Shown in pieces: positions 17,537 through 27,096 of a stretch of DNA of 64,000 nucleotides (position 1 is the stretch's first letter; each line of letters opens with the position of its first letter). Under the pieces are notes generated by a model, which ran no database searches, was not told the DNA's origin, and saw only the letters and a program-made list of their open reading frames with translations. Position numbers and translations under genes: made by a program. The DNA lies in NCBI RefSeq assembly GCF_013306565.1, contig NZ_PZPO01000005.1:248001-312000 (forward strand), read 5' to 3'. The stretch comes from Hyphomicrobium sulfonivorans. Its GTDB lineage: Bacteria > Pseudomonadota > Alphaproteobacteria > Rhizobiales > Hyphomicrobiaceae.

Positions 17537-19270
17537 ATGACTGACAAGCGTTCAAAGAACGAACACATCAAGGAAGACAGCCGGCTGCTGCGCGGGACCA
17601 TCTCAGAAGGTCTTGCGGATGTCTCAACGGGTGCCATCTCCGAGGACGACAGCCAGCTCACGAAGTTCCACGGCACGTACCTACAGGACCATCGCGACGT
17701 GCGCGGTGAGCGCACCAAGAAGAAGCTGGAAAAGGCTTACAGCTTCATGATCCGCGTGCGTCTGCCGGCTGGCGTGACGACGTCGAAGCAGTGGCTGCAG
17801 CTTGATGCGATCGCGGGTACCTATGCCAACGATCAGCTTCGGCTGACGACGCGCCAGACGTTCCAGTTCCACGGCGTCATCAAGCCGAACATGCGGCGCA
17901 CGATGCAGGCCATCAACGCGGCGCTGCTCGATACCCTGGCCGCCTGCGGTGACGTGAACCGCAACGTGCTGGCGGCGTCCAATCCGTATCTGACGAAGGC
18001 GCACACGGCTGCGCACGAACTTGCTGTCAATGTCAGCGAGCATCTGCTGCCGCGCACTGGCGCTTACCACGAGATCTGGCTGGACGGTGAGCAGGTGGTC
18101 GACAAGACGCGCGCTGCGGAGCCGGAGGAAGAGCCAATTTACGGGCAGCATTATCTGCCGCGTAAGTTCAAGATCGTGGTGGCTGTGCCGCCATCGAACG
18201 ACATCGATCTGTTCGCGCACGATCTGGGCTACATCGCTATCGTCGAGGACGGCAAGCTTGTCGGCTGGAACGTCGCTGTCGGTGGCGGCATGGGCATGAC
18301 CCACGGCGATACCGAAACCTTCCCGCGCCCGGCCGACGTGATGGGCTTCTGCACGACGGAGCAGGCCATCGACGTTGCCGAGAAAGTTGTCACTGTCCAG
18401 CGCGACTGGGGCAATCGCGAGAACCGCAAGCGCGCGCGTTTGAAGTACACCATCGAGGATCACGGCCTCGAGAACTTCCGCGCCGAAGTCGAGAAGCGTC
18501 TCGGCTACAAGCTGGGCGAGGCGCGGCCGTACGAGTTCACCTCAACCGGTGACGTGATCGGCTGGACGCAGGGCGCCGACAAGAAATGGCACCTGACGCT
18601 CTACATCGAGAACGGTCGCATCAAGGATGTGCCGGGCTGGACGCTGCGCTCTGCGTTGCGCGAGATTGCGGAAGTCCATCCGGGCGGGTTTGTTGTCACT
18701 GCAAACCAGAACGTCATCGTCACCAACGTGCAAGCCAAGGGCAAGGCGAAGATCGAAGCCATCCTGAAGCAGCATGGCATCGACATCGGCACCGATCTTT
18801 CGGGCATGCGGCGCAACTCGATGTCGTGCGTCGCGTTGCCGACGTGCGGTCTTGCGCTGGCGGAGAGCGAGCGTTTCCTGCCGGAGCTGGTGACGGCGCT
18901 TGAGGATTCACTCGATCGCGCCGGCCTGCGCGACGACGAGATCGTCATCCGCATGACCGGCTGCCCCAACGGCTGCGCGCGTCCCTATCTGGCCGAGATC
19001 GGTCTCGTCGGCCGTAATCCAGGGCTTTACAACCTGTACCTCGGTGCGGCATTTAACGGCGAGCGGCTGAACAAGCTTTATGCCGAGGACGTCGATAAAA
19101 GTGGTATTGTGCGGTTGCTGGATCCGATCTTCGCCCGCTACGCCAAGGAGCGCGAGCAGGGCGAACATTTCGGAGACTTTGCCATCCGCGCCGGTTATGT
19201 TCAGGCAACGACCGGCGGCAATCGCTTCCACGCTGATCTTGCGCCGGTAAAGGTTGCGGCGGCGGAATAG
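17537..19270 (+). CDS. cysI: Sulfite reductase haemoprotein subunit CysI
   Basis: 577 residues from the ATG at 17537, preferred over a GTG at 17504 because MTDKRSKNEHIKEDSRLLRG matches the family start. It reduces sulfite to sulfide at a sirohaem-[4Fe-4S] centre. The cluster ligands are the first pair in SCVALPTCGLAL (C-x5-C) and the second in GCPNGCARPY (C-x3-C). Arginine-rich substrate motifs such as RLTTRQTFQFHG are present. The gene ends at a strong terminator at 19364. Confidence 0.97.
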   Translation: MTDKRSKNEHIKEDSRLLRGTISEGLADVSTGAISEDDSQLTKFHGTYLQDHRDVRGERTKKKLEKAYSFMIRVRLPAGVTTSKQWLQLDAIAGTYANDQLRLTTRQTFQFHGVIKPNMRRTMQAINAALLDTLAACGDVNRNVLAASNPYLTKAHTAAHELAVNVSEHLLPRTGAYHEIWLDGEQVVDKTRAAEPEEEPIYGQHYLPRKFKIVVAVPPSNDIDLFAHDLGYIAIVEDGKLVGWNVAVGGGMGMTHGDTETFPRPADVMGFCTTEQAIDVAEKVVTVQRDWGNRENRKRARLKYTIEDHGLENFRAEVEKRLGYKLGEARPYEFTSTGDVIGWTQGADKKWHLTLYIENGRIKDVPGWTLRSALREIAEVHPGGFVVTANQNVIVTNVQAKGKAKIEAILKQHGIDIGTDLSGMRRNSMSCVALPTCGLALAESERFLPELVTALEDSLDRAGLRDDEIVIRMTGCPNGCARPYLAEIGLVGRNPGLYNLYLGAAFNGERLNKLYAEDVDKSGIVRLLDPIFARYAKEREQGEHFGDFAIRAGYVQATTGGNRFHADLAPVKVAAAE

Positions 19271-19363
19271 CAGCAGCCTGCGGATACCCGGTTTCGCCAG
19301 CGTCAGGCGCGTTGTCGCCACGCTGGCCGATATAGTTACGTCACTTCACCTGCATGTGACGAC

Positions 19364-19406
19364 AGCCGTCGCGCACTGTCCTTGGACAGAGCGCGACGGC
19401 TTTTTC
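19364..19406 (+). terminator. Rho-independent terminator after cysI
   Basis: An 11-bp stem (AGCCGTCGCGC / GCGCGACGGCT) whose loop forms a second hairpin (CTGTCC/GGACAG), followed by TTTTTCG. It closes the cysGJI operon. Confidence 0.88.
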
Positions 19407-19542
19407 GTTATGGGGATGGTTCAGCAACACTGCGCAATCGGATGCAGCGACGCGAGGCGGCGCTCGCTTCGCGCCCACGACGCTGGCCGCGCGTGCGCGT
19501 TCGCAGGCTCGGAGCTCTCGCGGGAACTCAGTGCATCAGCGC

Positions 19543-20358
19543 TCAGTGCGCCAGCGGGCCGATGAGGGAGTAGGCCGCCCAGCCCAGCACCAGCGCCAGC
19601 ACGACGCGCAGCACCCAGTCCGGCACCATGCTGGTGATGCGCGATCCTAATGCGATGCCCGGCACCGAGCCGATCAGCAGCAGGCCCAGTATCGTCAGAT
19701 CGACGTGGCCCATGCCGAAGTGGCTGATGCCCGCCAGGAAGGTGAGCGGGATGGCGTGCACGATGTCGGTGCCGATCAGGCGGCGGGCCGACATGGTGTG
19801 ATACAGCACCGTCAGCGCCACGACGCCGATGGCGCCCGCGCCGACCGACGTGAGCGCGACAAGCACGCCCAGGATGATGCCTAGCGCCAGCGTCGGGGCG
19901 CGCCGCACGGGCGGATTGTCAGTCGCAGCGGCGCCGTTGCCATTACGGTTGGCGCGCCGCTTCAGCAGCGGATAGGCGGCGACACAGAGCGCGCTGATGA
20001 CAAGCGCGGCGGCAAGAACCTCACGGATGATGATCGACAGCACGTGCACATCGGGCTTGGTGAGGTACATCCACGCCAGCACGGCCGCAGCACCCGGCAA
20101 GCTGCCGAGCGCCATCCATTTCACGATCGGCCAGTCGACGTTGCCGAGCCGGTTGTGACGCCAGGCTGCCGATGCCTTGGTGATCGAGGCGAACAGCAGA
20201 TCGGTGCCGACTGCAAGAATGGGCGGCACGCCCAGGCCCGAAATCAGAAACGGCGTCATCAGTGAGCCGGCGCCGACGCCGGTCAGCCCCACCAGAAAGC
20301 CAACCGCAAAGCCGCCGATGATGACGACCGGCCAGCCGGTTGAGAAAAACAATTCCAT
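19543..20358 (-). CDS. TauE/SafE (TSUP) family membrane permease
   Basis: 271 residues with about eight hydrophobic segments. The TSUP repeats are visible at GFLVGLTGVGAGSLMTPFLI near residue 20 and GVLVALTSVGAGAIGVVALT near 163. Members move sulfite, sulfate, taurine or organosulfonates. Its place between the two sulfate assimilation operons suggests sulfite export or sulfate uptake (inference). It belongs to the subtype with a central Asn/Gly-rich cytoplasmic loop. A second, dissimilar TSUP gene lies 220 bp away. Confidence 0.85.
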   Translation of the reverse strand: MELFFSTGWPVVIIGGFAVGFLVGLTGVGAGSLMTPFLISGLGVPPILAVGTDLLFASITKASAAWRHNRLGNVDWPIVKWMALGSLPGAAAVLAWMYLTKPDVHVLSIIIREVLAAALVISALCVAAYPLLKRRANRNGNGAAATDNPPVRRAPTLALGIILGVLVALTSVGAGAIGVVALTVLYHTMSARRLIGTDIVHAIPLTFLAGISHFGMGHVDLTILGLLLIGSVPGIALGSRITSMVPDWVLRVVLALVLGWAAYSLIGPLAH

Positions 20359-20477
20359 CAGGTGCCGATCAGCGATTCAATTGTCCGCGCCGGGAACGCC
20401 GGACGCTCCGTTATGTTGAACAGACCGGACAGCGCTTAGCACGTCTGGCCGACGAAACTGAAATGCGCGGTGCCCCG

Positions 20478-20580
20478 TAGAGTGCTTCCGGAAAAGTGGG
20501 AACCGGCTTTCCGACAAGAAGCACGAGAAAACAAACGTTTAGAGTCTTTCCGCGATTCAACGAAACGCTGATAAGGCTCT
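20478..20580. repeat. Rhizobiales-type dispersed intergenic repeat
   Basis: About 100 bp between the two TSUP genes. It contains GCTTCCGGAAAAGTGGGAAC, then CCGGCTTTCCGACAAGAAGC, then AAACAAACGTTTAGAG and TTTCCGCGATTCAACGAAAC. From memory this matches the AAGTGGGAACCGGTTTTCCG repeats scattered through many Rhizobiales genomes. It forms a partial inverted repeat (GAAAAGTGGGAACC against GGCTTTCC). It appears once in this window. Confidence 0.65.
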
Positions 20581-21322
20581 ATGTGAGTGCCGAGATGATG
20601 GTGCGAAGGCTCAGGATAACGACCACGCAGCCGACCAGGATCATCAAGGCTTTGTCCGGCAACACCTTGGTTGCGTAAGCGGCGAAGGGCGCAGCGATGA
20701 TGCCGCCGATGATCAGACCGGCAATGATGGGCCACAGGTCGAGGCCGATGGTCATGATGAAGGTGGCCGAAATCGTCAGCGTGACGAAAAACTCAGCGAG
20801 ATTGACCGAGCCGATGGCATAGCGCGGTTTGGTGCCCTGGCCGATCAGCGTCGAGGTGACGATCGGACCCCAGCCGCCGCCGCCGATGGAATCGAACAGG
20901 CCACCGAAAAATCCCAACGGCACAACCCGCGACGGCTGAGCACCCTCAGACGGGCGGCTCGCAACCGCTTTCCAGACGATCAGCACGCCAAGCAGCAGCA
21001 GATAGGCGCTGATGAACGGACGGATGGTGTCGCCATCGATATTGGTGAGAACGTAAGCGCCGAGCGCGCCGCCGATCATGCCGGGTACGGCGAGGCGGAC
21101 CAGCAGCTTGCGATCGACGTTGCCGAGTTTCCAGTGGGCCGTGCCCGAAACCGCGGTGGTGAAAGTTTCAGCCGCGTGCACGCAGGCGCTGGTGGTGGCC
21201 GGCGGCACACCCATGCTCAGCAGCACCGAGGAGGACGTGACGCCATAGGCCATGCCGATAGCACCATCCACCATCTGCGCGGCGAAGCCGACGGCGACAA
21301 ACAGCAGAAAGTCTTCCCACAT
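20579..21322 (-). CDS. TauE/SafE (TSUP) family membrane permease, second copy type
   Basis: 247 residues with seven to eight hydrophobic segments. The N-terminal repeat is AAQMVDGAIGMAYGVTSSS and the second is GFFGGLFDSIGGGGWGPIVT; these differ from the first TSUP gene, so this is not a recent duplication. It shares orientation with the other TSUP gene but is separated by a dispersed repeat. By context it is another candidate sulfite/sulfate permease that could feed or protect the cys pathway. The substrate is unknown. Confidence 0.85.
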   Translation of the reverse strand: MWEDFLLFVAVGFAAQMVDGAIGMAYGVTSSSVLLSMGVPPATTSACVHAAETFTTAVSGTAHWKLGNVDRKLLVRLAVPGMIGGALGAYVLTNIDGDTIRPFISAYLLLLGVLIVWKAVASRPSEGAQPSRVVPLGFFGGLFDSIGGGGWGPIVTSTLIGQGTKPRYAIGSVNLAEFFVTLTISATFIMTIGLDLWPIIAGLIIGGIIAAPFAAYATKVLPDKALMILVGCVVVILSLRTIISALT

Positions 21323-21394
21323 GCGGCGAAACTAACCTTTTAATGATCGATAGAGCGACGGATTAATCCATATAACGGACGCTGCGGCCACAAT

Positions 21395-21420
21395 AAAAGG
21401 AGCCGTCTCCGGCTCCTTTT
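21395..21420. terminator. Bidirectional terminator upstream of the TSUP gene and after cysN
   Basis: Stem AAAAGGAGCC / GGCTCCTTTT with a 6-base loop. The A-run and T-run flanks allow function on both strands. It lies 17 bp beyond the cysN stop. Confidence 0.88.
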
Positions 21421-21437
21421 TACTCAATCTCGGCGGA

Positions 21438-22901
21438 TCAGATGTCGATCTTTACCTGCACGCCGGCGGACTGCAGCAGCAACGCTGCTTCGTTGGCGCG
21501 GCGCTGGAATTCGCGGCGGTCTTCGTCGCTTTCGCCCAGATCGCGGCACAGACCCCGCGTCAGCAATTCGCGCGTCAGATGGAATGCGCCTTCATTGCTT
21601 GCTTCGCCCGCGGTTGCGGCGGTGATGACGCCACCGGCAACGCTGGCGCCCGTCAGCGCATCGACGATCAGAAACACGCCCGTCGGCTGATTGTCGGCGA
21701 ACGTGTCGACGGCAATCGGCCTGCCAAGCGTGATGGAGGCGTTGGCGATGTCGTTGACTTCAACAGTCGTCGCCGGCTGCACGGCCAGAGATTCCAGATC
21801 CAGCAGCGACGACACCGTAATGTCGGCAATCGGCGCCAGATCCGTTCCGGTGCGCAGGAGATAGCCGTTGGCGTTGTCGAACGGCGTCTCCCACAGCCAG
21901 ATGATGCGGGCTTCGATCTGACCGGCCACGATGGGCAGTGCGCTATCGGCGGCTGAAATGACAGCGCCGCGTGCCACGTCGATGTCGGTGTCGAGCTGGA
22001 TGGCAACGGCCTGACCCTGACGCGCGATTTCCAGATCGTGGTCCATGGTAGCGATGCGCAGCACGTGTGCGCTCTGGCCGCTCAACACGTCCGTTACGCG
22101 GTCGCCGACGCTGACATAGCCGGAAGCAACAGTGCCAGCGAGGCCGCGGAAATCAACGCCATCGCGCAGCACGGTCTGTACCGGCAGCCGGAAGGGACCG
22201 CGCGGGGCAACGTCACGCGCCTGCGTCTTCTCAAGGTATTCCAGCAGATGCGGGCCGGAGTACCACGGCATGTGCTCCGACTGATGGGCGATGTTGTCAC
22301 CCGTTACAGCGGAGACAGGAACCGCGATCGCATCACGGAAGCCGAAGCGCAGCGTCAGCTTGCGGAAATCAGCTTCGATGGCACGGAACTTTTCCTGCGA
22401 CCAGTCAACCAGATCCATCTTGTTGACGGCCAGGATAACACGGCGCACGCCAACGATGTCGAGAATGGCCGCATGGCGCCGGGTCTGGCGCTTCACGCCA
22501 TGACGCGCATCGACAAGCATGATCGCAACGTCGGCATGCGAAGCACCCGACGCCATGTTGCGCGTGTACTGCTCATGGCCGGGGCTGTCGATGACGACGA
22601 AGCGGCGCTTATCCGTATCGAAATATCGCCATGCGATATCAATGGTGATGCCTTGCTCGCGCTCAGCAACGAGACCGTCGAGCAGCAGTGAATAGTCGGG
22701 CTGACCGCTGGCGGTGGTGGACTTGTCGATCAGAGCGCGCTGATCGTCGGAAAGGTCGGACGCATCATAGAGCAGGCGCCCGATAAGCGTGGACTTGCCG
22801 TCATCAACCGAGCCGCAGGTCAGAAGATGCAGGATGCCGTCCAGCTCCTGTTTGAGGGCAGGCGCAGTGGCTTCGCGCCGGATAGCAGTGACCGCTGTCA
22901 T
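21438..22901 (-). CDS. cysN: Sulfate adenylyltransferase GTPase subunit CysN
   Basis: 487 residues. It couples GTP hydrolysis to APS formation by CysD. The G-domain shows GSVDDGKSTLIGRLLYD (P-loop), DSPGHEQYTRNMASGASHAD and NKMDLVDW, followed by elongation-factor-like beta-barrel domains. It stops after about 487 residues, so it lacks the C-terminal APS kinase (CysC) found in NodQ/CysNC fusions. That fits a pathway that reduces APS directly. It overlaps the cysD stop by one base. Confidence 0.95.
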   Translation of the reverse strand: MTAVTAIRREATAPALKQELDGILHLLTCGSVDDGKSTLIGRLLYDASDLSDDQRALIDKSTTASGQPDYSLLLDGLVAEREQGITIDIAWRYFDTDKRRFVVIDSPGHEQYTRNMASGASHADVAIMLVDARHGVKRQTRRHAAILDIVGVRRVILAVNKMDLVDWSQEKFRAIEADFRKLTLRFGFRDAIAVPVSAVTGDNIAHQSEHMPWYSGPHLLEYLEKTQARDVAPRGPFRLPVQTVLRDGVDFRGLAGTVASGYVSVGDRVTDVLSGQSAHVLRIATMDHDLEIARQGQAVAIQLDTDIDVARGAVISAADSALPIVAGQIEARIIWLWETPFDNANGYLLRTGTDLAPIADITVSSLLDLESLAVQPATTVEVNDIANASITLGRPIAVDTFADNQPTGVFLIVDALTGASVAGGVITAATAGEASNEGAFHLTRELLTRGLCRDLGESDEDRREFQRRANEAALLLQSAGVQVKIDI

Positions 22902-23806
22902 CAGAAGTAGCCTTCCTGCTTCTTGCGCTCCATCGCGCCGGTTTGGTCATGGTCGATAAGCCGGCCCTGGCGTTCCGATGTGCGGGCGCCAAGGGTTTCG
23001 GTTACGACGCTTTCAAGATCGTTTGCGGTCGAGGCTACGGCGGCGGTCAACGGCCAGCAGCCCAGAGTGCGGAACCGCACGCTGCGCAGTTCGGGAACTT
23101 CGTCGGGCTGCAGCGGCAGGCGGTCGTCATCGATGACGAGCAGCTGGCCATTGCGCACGATAGTAGGACGCTCGGCCGCGAAATAGAGCGGCACAACGTC
23201 GAGGTTTTCGCGGGCGATGTAACGCCATACGTCGCGTTCGGTCCAGTTCGACATCGGGAACACGCGCACCGTTTCACCGGGGCCGAGGCGACCGTTCAGC
23301 AGGTTCCACATTTCGGGGCGCTGGCGGCGCGGATCCCAGCGGTGACCGGGCGAGCGGAACGAGAACACGCGCTCTTTCGCGCGCGAGCTTTCTTCATCGC
23401 GGCGCGCGCCACCGAAGGCCGCGTCGAAGCCGTACTTGTCCAGCGCCTGCTTCAGCGGCTGCGTCTTCATCACGTCCGTGTAAACGGATGGCGAGTGATC
23501 GTACGGATTGACGCCCCGCTTCAGCCCGTCCTCATTCGTGTGCACGATGAGATCGAGGTTGAAATCACGCACCGTCTTGTCACGGAACGTGATCATGTCG
23601 CGAAACTTCCACTTGGTGTCGATGTGCAGCAGCGGAAACGGCAGCTTCTGCGGCCAGAACGCCTTGCGGGCGAGGTGGAGCAGAACAGTCGAGTCCTTGC
23701 CGATCGAATACATCAGCACCGGCTTGCGGAACTGAGCCGCAGCCTCACGGAAAATGTGGATCGCTTCTGCTTCAAGCAGATCAAGGTGCGAAAATTGCGC
23801 GCTCAT
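22901..23806 (-). CDS. cysD: Sulfate adenylyltransferase small subunit CysD
   Basis: 301 residues from the ATG at 23806, which overlaps the cysH stop (ATGA, 23803-23806). CysD forms APS from sulfate and ATP. The PP-loop motif is [18 protein letters not shown] near 45; further blocks are [31 protein letters not shown] and [13 protein letters not shown]. The C-terminus ends KKQEGYF, as usual. Order cysH-cysD-cysN. Confidence 0.96.
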   Translation of the reverse strand: MSAQFSHLDLLEAEAIHIFREAAAQFRKPVLMYSIGKDSTVLLHLARKAFWPQKLPFPLLHIDTKWKFRDMITFRDKTVRDFNLDLIVHTNEDGLKRGVNPYDHSPSVYTDVMKTQPLKQALDKYGFDAAFGGARRDEESSRAKERVFSFRSPGHRWDPRRQRPEMWNLLNGRLGPGETVRVFPMSNWTERDVWRYIARENLDVVPLYFAAERPTIVRNGQLLVIDDDRLPLQPDEVPELRSVRFRTLGCWPLTAAVASTANDLESVVTETLGARTSERQGRLIDHDQTGAMERKKQEGYF

Positions 23807-24618
23807 GCGGCGGCATCCTTTTGGCGGGGGCGATTGTGCAGGCCGCACTCTTTACCGTCTTCGTTCTCCCACCACCAGCGTCCTGCGCGAATGTCCTCGC
23901 CGGGGCGGATGGCGCGCGTGCAGGGCTGGCAGCCGATGGAAGGGAAGCCGCGGTCGTGCAGCGGGTTGATCGGGATGGCGTTGTCGGCCACGAAAGATTC
24001 CAGGCGCTCTAAGCTCCAGTCCGCAAGCGGGTTGAGCTTGACCAGACCGTCCGTTGCATCCCAGGCCGCAAAGGGCACATGGGCGCGACCGGAGGACTGC
24101 TCACGCCGCAGGCCCGTGACCCAACCGGTGGCGCCGTTCAGTGCGCGCTTCAGCGGCCGCACCTTGCGCACGTCACAGCAGGCCTTGCGGTTCTCGATGG
24201 CCATGCGGAAGCCATAGATGCCGTCGCGCGCAACCAGCTCTTCAACTTCGTGCGCCTCCGGGAACATCACGCGGATCTTGAGACCGTAGACGTTCTCGCT
24301 GGCTTCGAGGGTGTCGAGCGTTTCGGGGAAGTGGCGGCCGGTATCCAGAGTAAAGACATCGATGTTGGCGCCGCTGCGGGCGATGCCGTGCAGAACGGCC
24401 TGATCCTCGATGCCAAGGCTGGTAGAGAAAGTGATGCGGCCGGGAACAGCGCGGGTGATCTCAAGCAGCCGCTCTTCGAGGCTGTCGATCTCACTCAGGC
24501 GTTGATCAAGCGCATCCGCTTCGGCCACCCAGTCATGGGGTGTCGAAGTGGGCGAAGGCTGGCGGATGGCACGGGGCGAAGCGTTGGCGGCGCCCGCATT
24601 CGAGGTTTTCGTCGGCAT
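23803..24618 (-). CDS. cysH: Adenylylsulfate (APS) reductase CysH
   Basis: 271 residues. It reduces APS to sulfite. Two cysteine pairs (KACCDVRK and GCQPCTRA) bind a [4Fe-4S] cluster, which marks the APS-specific bacterial type rather than the PAPS type; the catalytic cysteine is in KECGLHN near the C-terminus. The PP-loop is [15 protein letters not shown]. The first 30 residues are low-complexity. It leads the cysHDN operon; AT-rich DNA at 24655-24710 probably holds the promoter. Confidence 0.95.
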   Translation of the reverse strand: MPTKTSNAGAANASPRAIRQPSPTSTPHDWVAEADALDQRLSEIDSLEERLLEITRAVPGRITFSTSLGIEDQAVLHGIARSGANIDVFTLDTGRHFPETLDTLEASENVYGLKIRVMFPEAHEVEELVARDGIYGFRMAIENRKACCDVRKVRPLKRALNGATGWVTGLRREQSSGRAHVPFAAWDATDGLVKLNPLADWSLERLESFVADNAIPINPLHDRGFPSIGCQPCTRAIRPGEDIRAGRWWWENEDGKECGLHNRPRQKDAAA

Positions 24619-25334
24619 AGTGGTCCCTAAATCCTCAAGGCCGAACGTAGTGGAAACCTTATTCTACTTAAAGCTATAGTCAGAAATAAAAATAGTATCA
24701 CATTCCCCATCATCCGGAGGGGTGGAATTTTTTGCCAATCCGAGGCTTGGGGGAACGCCGTCCCGAAAGCTCCAGCCTCACCGTCAGCCATGTGCCGCGC
24801 CAGGGCGCCGAGAGCCACTACAGAAGCCGTCTGAGCCCGGCTGGACCCGCCTAGTCGCAAGACTGCTTGTGGACAGCAGCCTTTATAGCGCCCGGCCTTC
24901 TTATTCGCAGCCAAATCGCCCCTGATGATTCGCTTGCCGATTCGCTCTTTTCAGCTGCGGTCGGAAATGATCCACAGCATGTGGATAAACGAATCAGTGC
25001 CGCTGCAATACGTCAGTTCACGGGCTCAATTTGCAAAGACGGATTCATTCGGAGAGCTGTGCCCAAGTTGATCCAGATGAAAATGTGGGGATGAAATAAT
25101 AACCCATAAAAGCCAGCAAAACCAATACCTTGTTTGGTGTGCTTTAATGTGGACATCCCCGTGACATTCCTGCTGCAAGTGCTTTGCGGGAACAAACGAA
25201 CTGGCGGGCAGGTTAACAAATGGTATTCTTCACGTGCTTCGCGACGTCGCCGGCCATGAAGAGGGCTCTTCCATGAGTAGGCGGCGTTCGGAGGCGTAAA
25301 AAGCAAACGTTTGAGAAAGTAGCGGGGTACCACA
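24619..25334. other. Intergenic region between cysH and the cold-shock gene; no gene seen
   Basis: Divergent promoter region. It holds AT-rich DNA at 24655-24710 upstream of cysH, two inverted DnaA-box-like 9-mers (24968-24976 and 24980-24988), and a palindrome GAAGAGGGCTCTTC at 25258-25271 in the leader of the cold-shock gene. Weak open frames occur but lack protein-like composition and ribosome sites. Confidence 0.5.
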
Positions 25335-25934
25335 ATGGGGGATTCTTCAGAGCGTCCGGATTTTCCGCAGTTCGAGCCTATGGCCGACATGTCGAGAGAA
25401 CGGGCCGAAGAAGCCGGTGTCGAAGTCTTCGAGGTCGTCGGATCCATTAAATGGTTCGATGCATCAAAGGGTTATGGCTTTATCGTGCCCGACAACGGGC
25501 TGGCCGACATCCTGCTGCACGTCACCTGCCTGCGCGCCGGTGGTTACCAGACAGCCTACGAAGGTGCCCGGGTTCACGCTGAGATCCTGCGCCGTCCTAA
25601 GGGGATGCAGGCATTCCGCATTCTTAGCATGGACGAGAGCACTGCGATCCATCCCTCGCAGCTTCCGCAGCGTACACACGTTATCGTTACGCCCGAGAGT
25701 GACTGGGAGCGGGCCATGGTAAAGTGGTTTAATAGGGTACGAGGCTTCGGCTTCCTGACGCGTGGCGAAGGAACACCGGACGTGTTCGTACATATGGAAA
25801 CACTGCGGCGCTTCGGCTTCACCGAGCTGCGTCCGGGTCAGATGGTCATGGTTCGCTGGGGTCACGGCTGTAAGGGCTGCATGGCTGCCGAACTGAGGCC
25901 GGATGGTCAGCCGGGGCTGCCGCCAACGCACTGA
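25335..25934 (+). CDS. Double cold-shock-domain protein
   Basis: 199 residues with two CSD folds. The first is at about 36-95 (SIKWFDASKGYGFIVPD), the second at about 128-190 (MVKWFNRVRGFGFLTRGE and DVFVHMETLRR). The RNP1-type motifs KGYGFI and RGFGFL are intact. Tandem CSD proteins of about 200 residues, followed by a DUF192 gene, are common in Rhizobiales. It is probably an RNA chaperone induced by cold or stationary phase. The leader of about 60 bases has a short palindrome. Confidence 0.9.
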   Translation: MGDSSERPDFPQFEPMADMSRERAEEAGVEVFEVVGSIKWFDASKGYGFIVPDNGLADILLHVTCLRAGGYQTAYEGARVHAEILRRPKGMQAFRILSMDESTAIHPSQLPQRTHVIVTPESDWERAMVKWFNRVRGFGFLTRGEGTPDVFVHMETLRRFGFTELRPGQMVMVRWGHGCKGCMAAELRPDGQPGLPPTH

Positions 25935-25942
25935 TAAGGGCG

Positions 25943-26443
25943 ATGGCAAAATTGCAAATTCATCAGAGCAGGGCTGCCCGTGGGGCGGCCCTGTTTGTTA
26001 TGGCGATCGGCACGGCGGCGAGTGTTGCTCTGGCCGATGTGCAGATGCGTGTCGAAAAGCTCTGGCTGCTGCCGTCCGATGGTCGCGAGCTGGCCATCGA
26101 CGTCGAGATTGCGGACGATGCCAAGCAGAAGGCGCTTGGCCTCATGTTCCGTACCGAGCTGGCGGACAACAAGGGAATGCTGTTCCCCTACGGTGAGCCG
26201 CGCGAGATCAGCATGTGGATGCGCAACACGTACATCCCGCTGGATATGCTGTTCATCAAGCCGGATGGCGTCATCCATCGCATCGAGGTGCGCACCGAAC
26301 CCCTGTCCGAGCGCATCATCGCGTCCGGTGGTCCGGTCTCGGCTGTGCTTGAGCTGGCGGGCGGAGCAACGCAGCGGTTGGGCATCAAGGCAGGCGACCG
26401 GGTTCGCCATCCCAGCTTTTCGTCGGCCAGCCCGGAAAACTGA
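25943..26443 (+). CDS. Secreted DUF192 protein
   Basis: 166 residues, 8 bp after the cold-shock gene. A hydrophobic N-terminal segment (residues 14-31, ending in ALA|DV) looks like a signal peptide. The DUF192 domain is clear: KQKALGLMFRTELADNKGM, then REISMWMRNTYIPLDMLFI and AVLELAGG near the end. The biochemical function of the family is unknown. It is probably co-transcribed with the cold-shock gene. Confidence 0.88.
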   Translation: MAKLQIHQSRAARGAALFVMAIGTAASVALADVQMRVEKLWLLPSDGRELAIDVEIADDAKQKALGLMFRTELADNKGMLFPYGEPREISMWMRNTYIPLDMLFIKPDGVIHRIEVRTEPLSERIIASGGPVSAVLELAGGATQRLGIKAGDRVRHPSFSSASPEN

Positions 26444-26679
26444 AACGCCGCTTCCACCGCAAATCGAACAGACTGTTTTCGCGGTTCGCGTTAGCAGCTG
26501 CCCCGCGGCGCGCATCGCATGCTGCGGCTAAAGTCTGGTGGCCAAATCCGAATTATCGCGGACAAGCGCCAGAGGCCGGCCGTGTCTATAAGGCACGGAT
26601 AGCTGTTGCTAAACAGCCACGTCGAATCTGTGCGGGCATTGCCCAGCCGCGTTCTGCATTGACTCATGTGGCCCCGACA
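26444..26679. other. Intergenic stretch upstream of the riboswitch; no gene seen
   Basis: Lies between the DUF192 stop and the cobalamin riboswitch. It probably holds the end of the upstream transcript and the promoter of the riboswitch-controlled transcript. A loose dyad (TTAGCAGC to GCTGCGGCTAA, about 26490-26530) may be the terminator. No coding frame or tRNA recognised. Confidence 0.4.
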
Positions 26680-26855
26680 GGCGCAGATGCAGAGGTGACG
26701 TTCAAGGGAACGCGGTGAGGCATACGCCAAAACCGCGGCTGCGCCCGCAACTGTAATCGGTGAGCTTTTCCGCACACGCCACTGGCGGCCGCATAGGCTG
26801 CTGGGAAGGCCGGATAAAGCGCCAGAGCCGAGAGCCAGGAGACCTGGCGTCACAA
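26680..26855 (+). promoter_or_regulatory. Cobalamin riboswitch
   Basis: All the conserved parts are present in order: the 5' P3-region GAACGCGGTGAGG, the core CGCGGCTGCGCCCGCAACTG followed by TAATCGGTGAGC, the CCACTGG / CTGGGAAGGCCGG segment, and the B12 box GAGCCAGGAGACCTGGC near 26830-26848. It lies about 245 bp upstream of the TonB receptor start. Adenosylcobalamin should repress the genes downstream. Confidence 0.93.
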
Positions 26856-27096
26856 GTCGCCCTTTGCCGTGCGGGCCGCGCGGTAAAACGGAAACCCGTA
26901 GTGGCGACTGATGTGCGACCGTAGGGAAGCTACGTCAGGTTTGTCGTTCTACGGTGTCATTTCCTGACACCAGCTGTTTAGCCAGCGCCATCGGTGCGCA
27001 TCACGGCGGGTGCTGCTGTGATGTATCGCGGTGTGCGGTAGAGTTGCGTTCCGGCGTGTTTCCCTCGGTATAGTTTGCGTTACTGGGGGTAGTGTT

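Noticed and set aside
24968-24988. Replication origin
   Set aside because: Only two or three DnaA-like boxes, no AT-rich unwinding region with box array and no origin-linked genes.
26444-26680. tRNA gene downstream of the cold-shock/DUF192 pair
   Set aside because: tRNAs often follow this pair in relatives, but no cloverleaf or T-loop sequence could be found.
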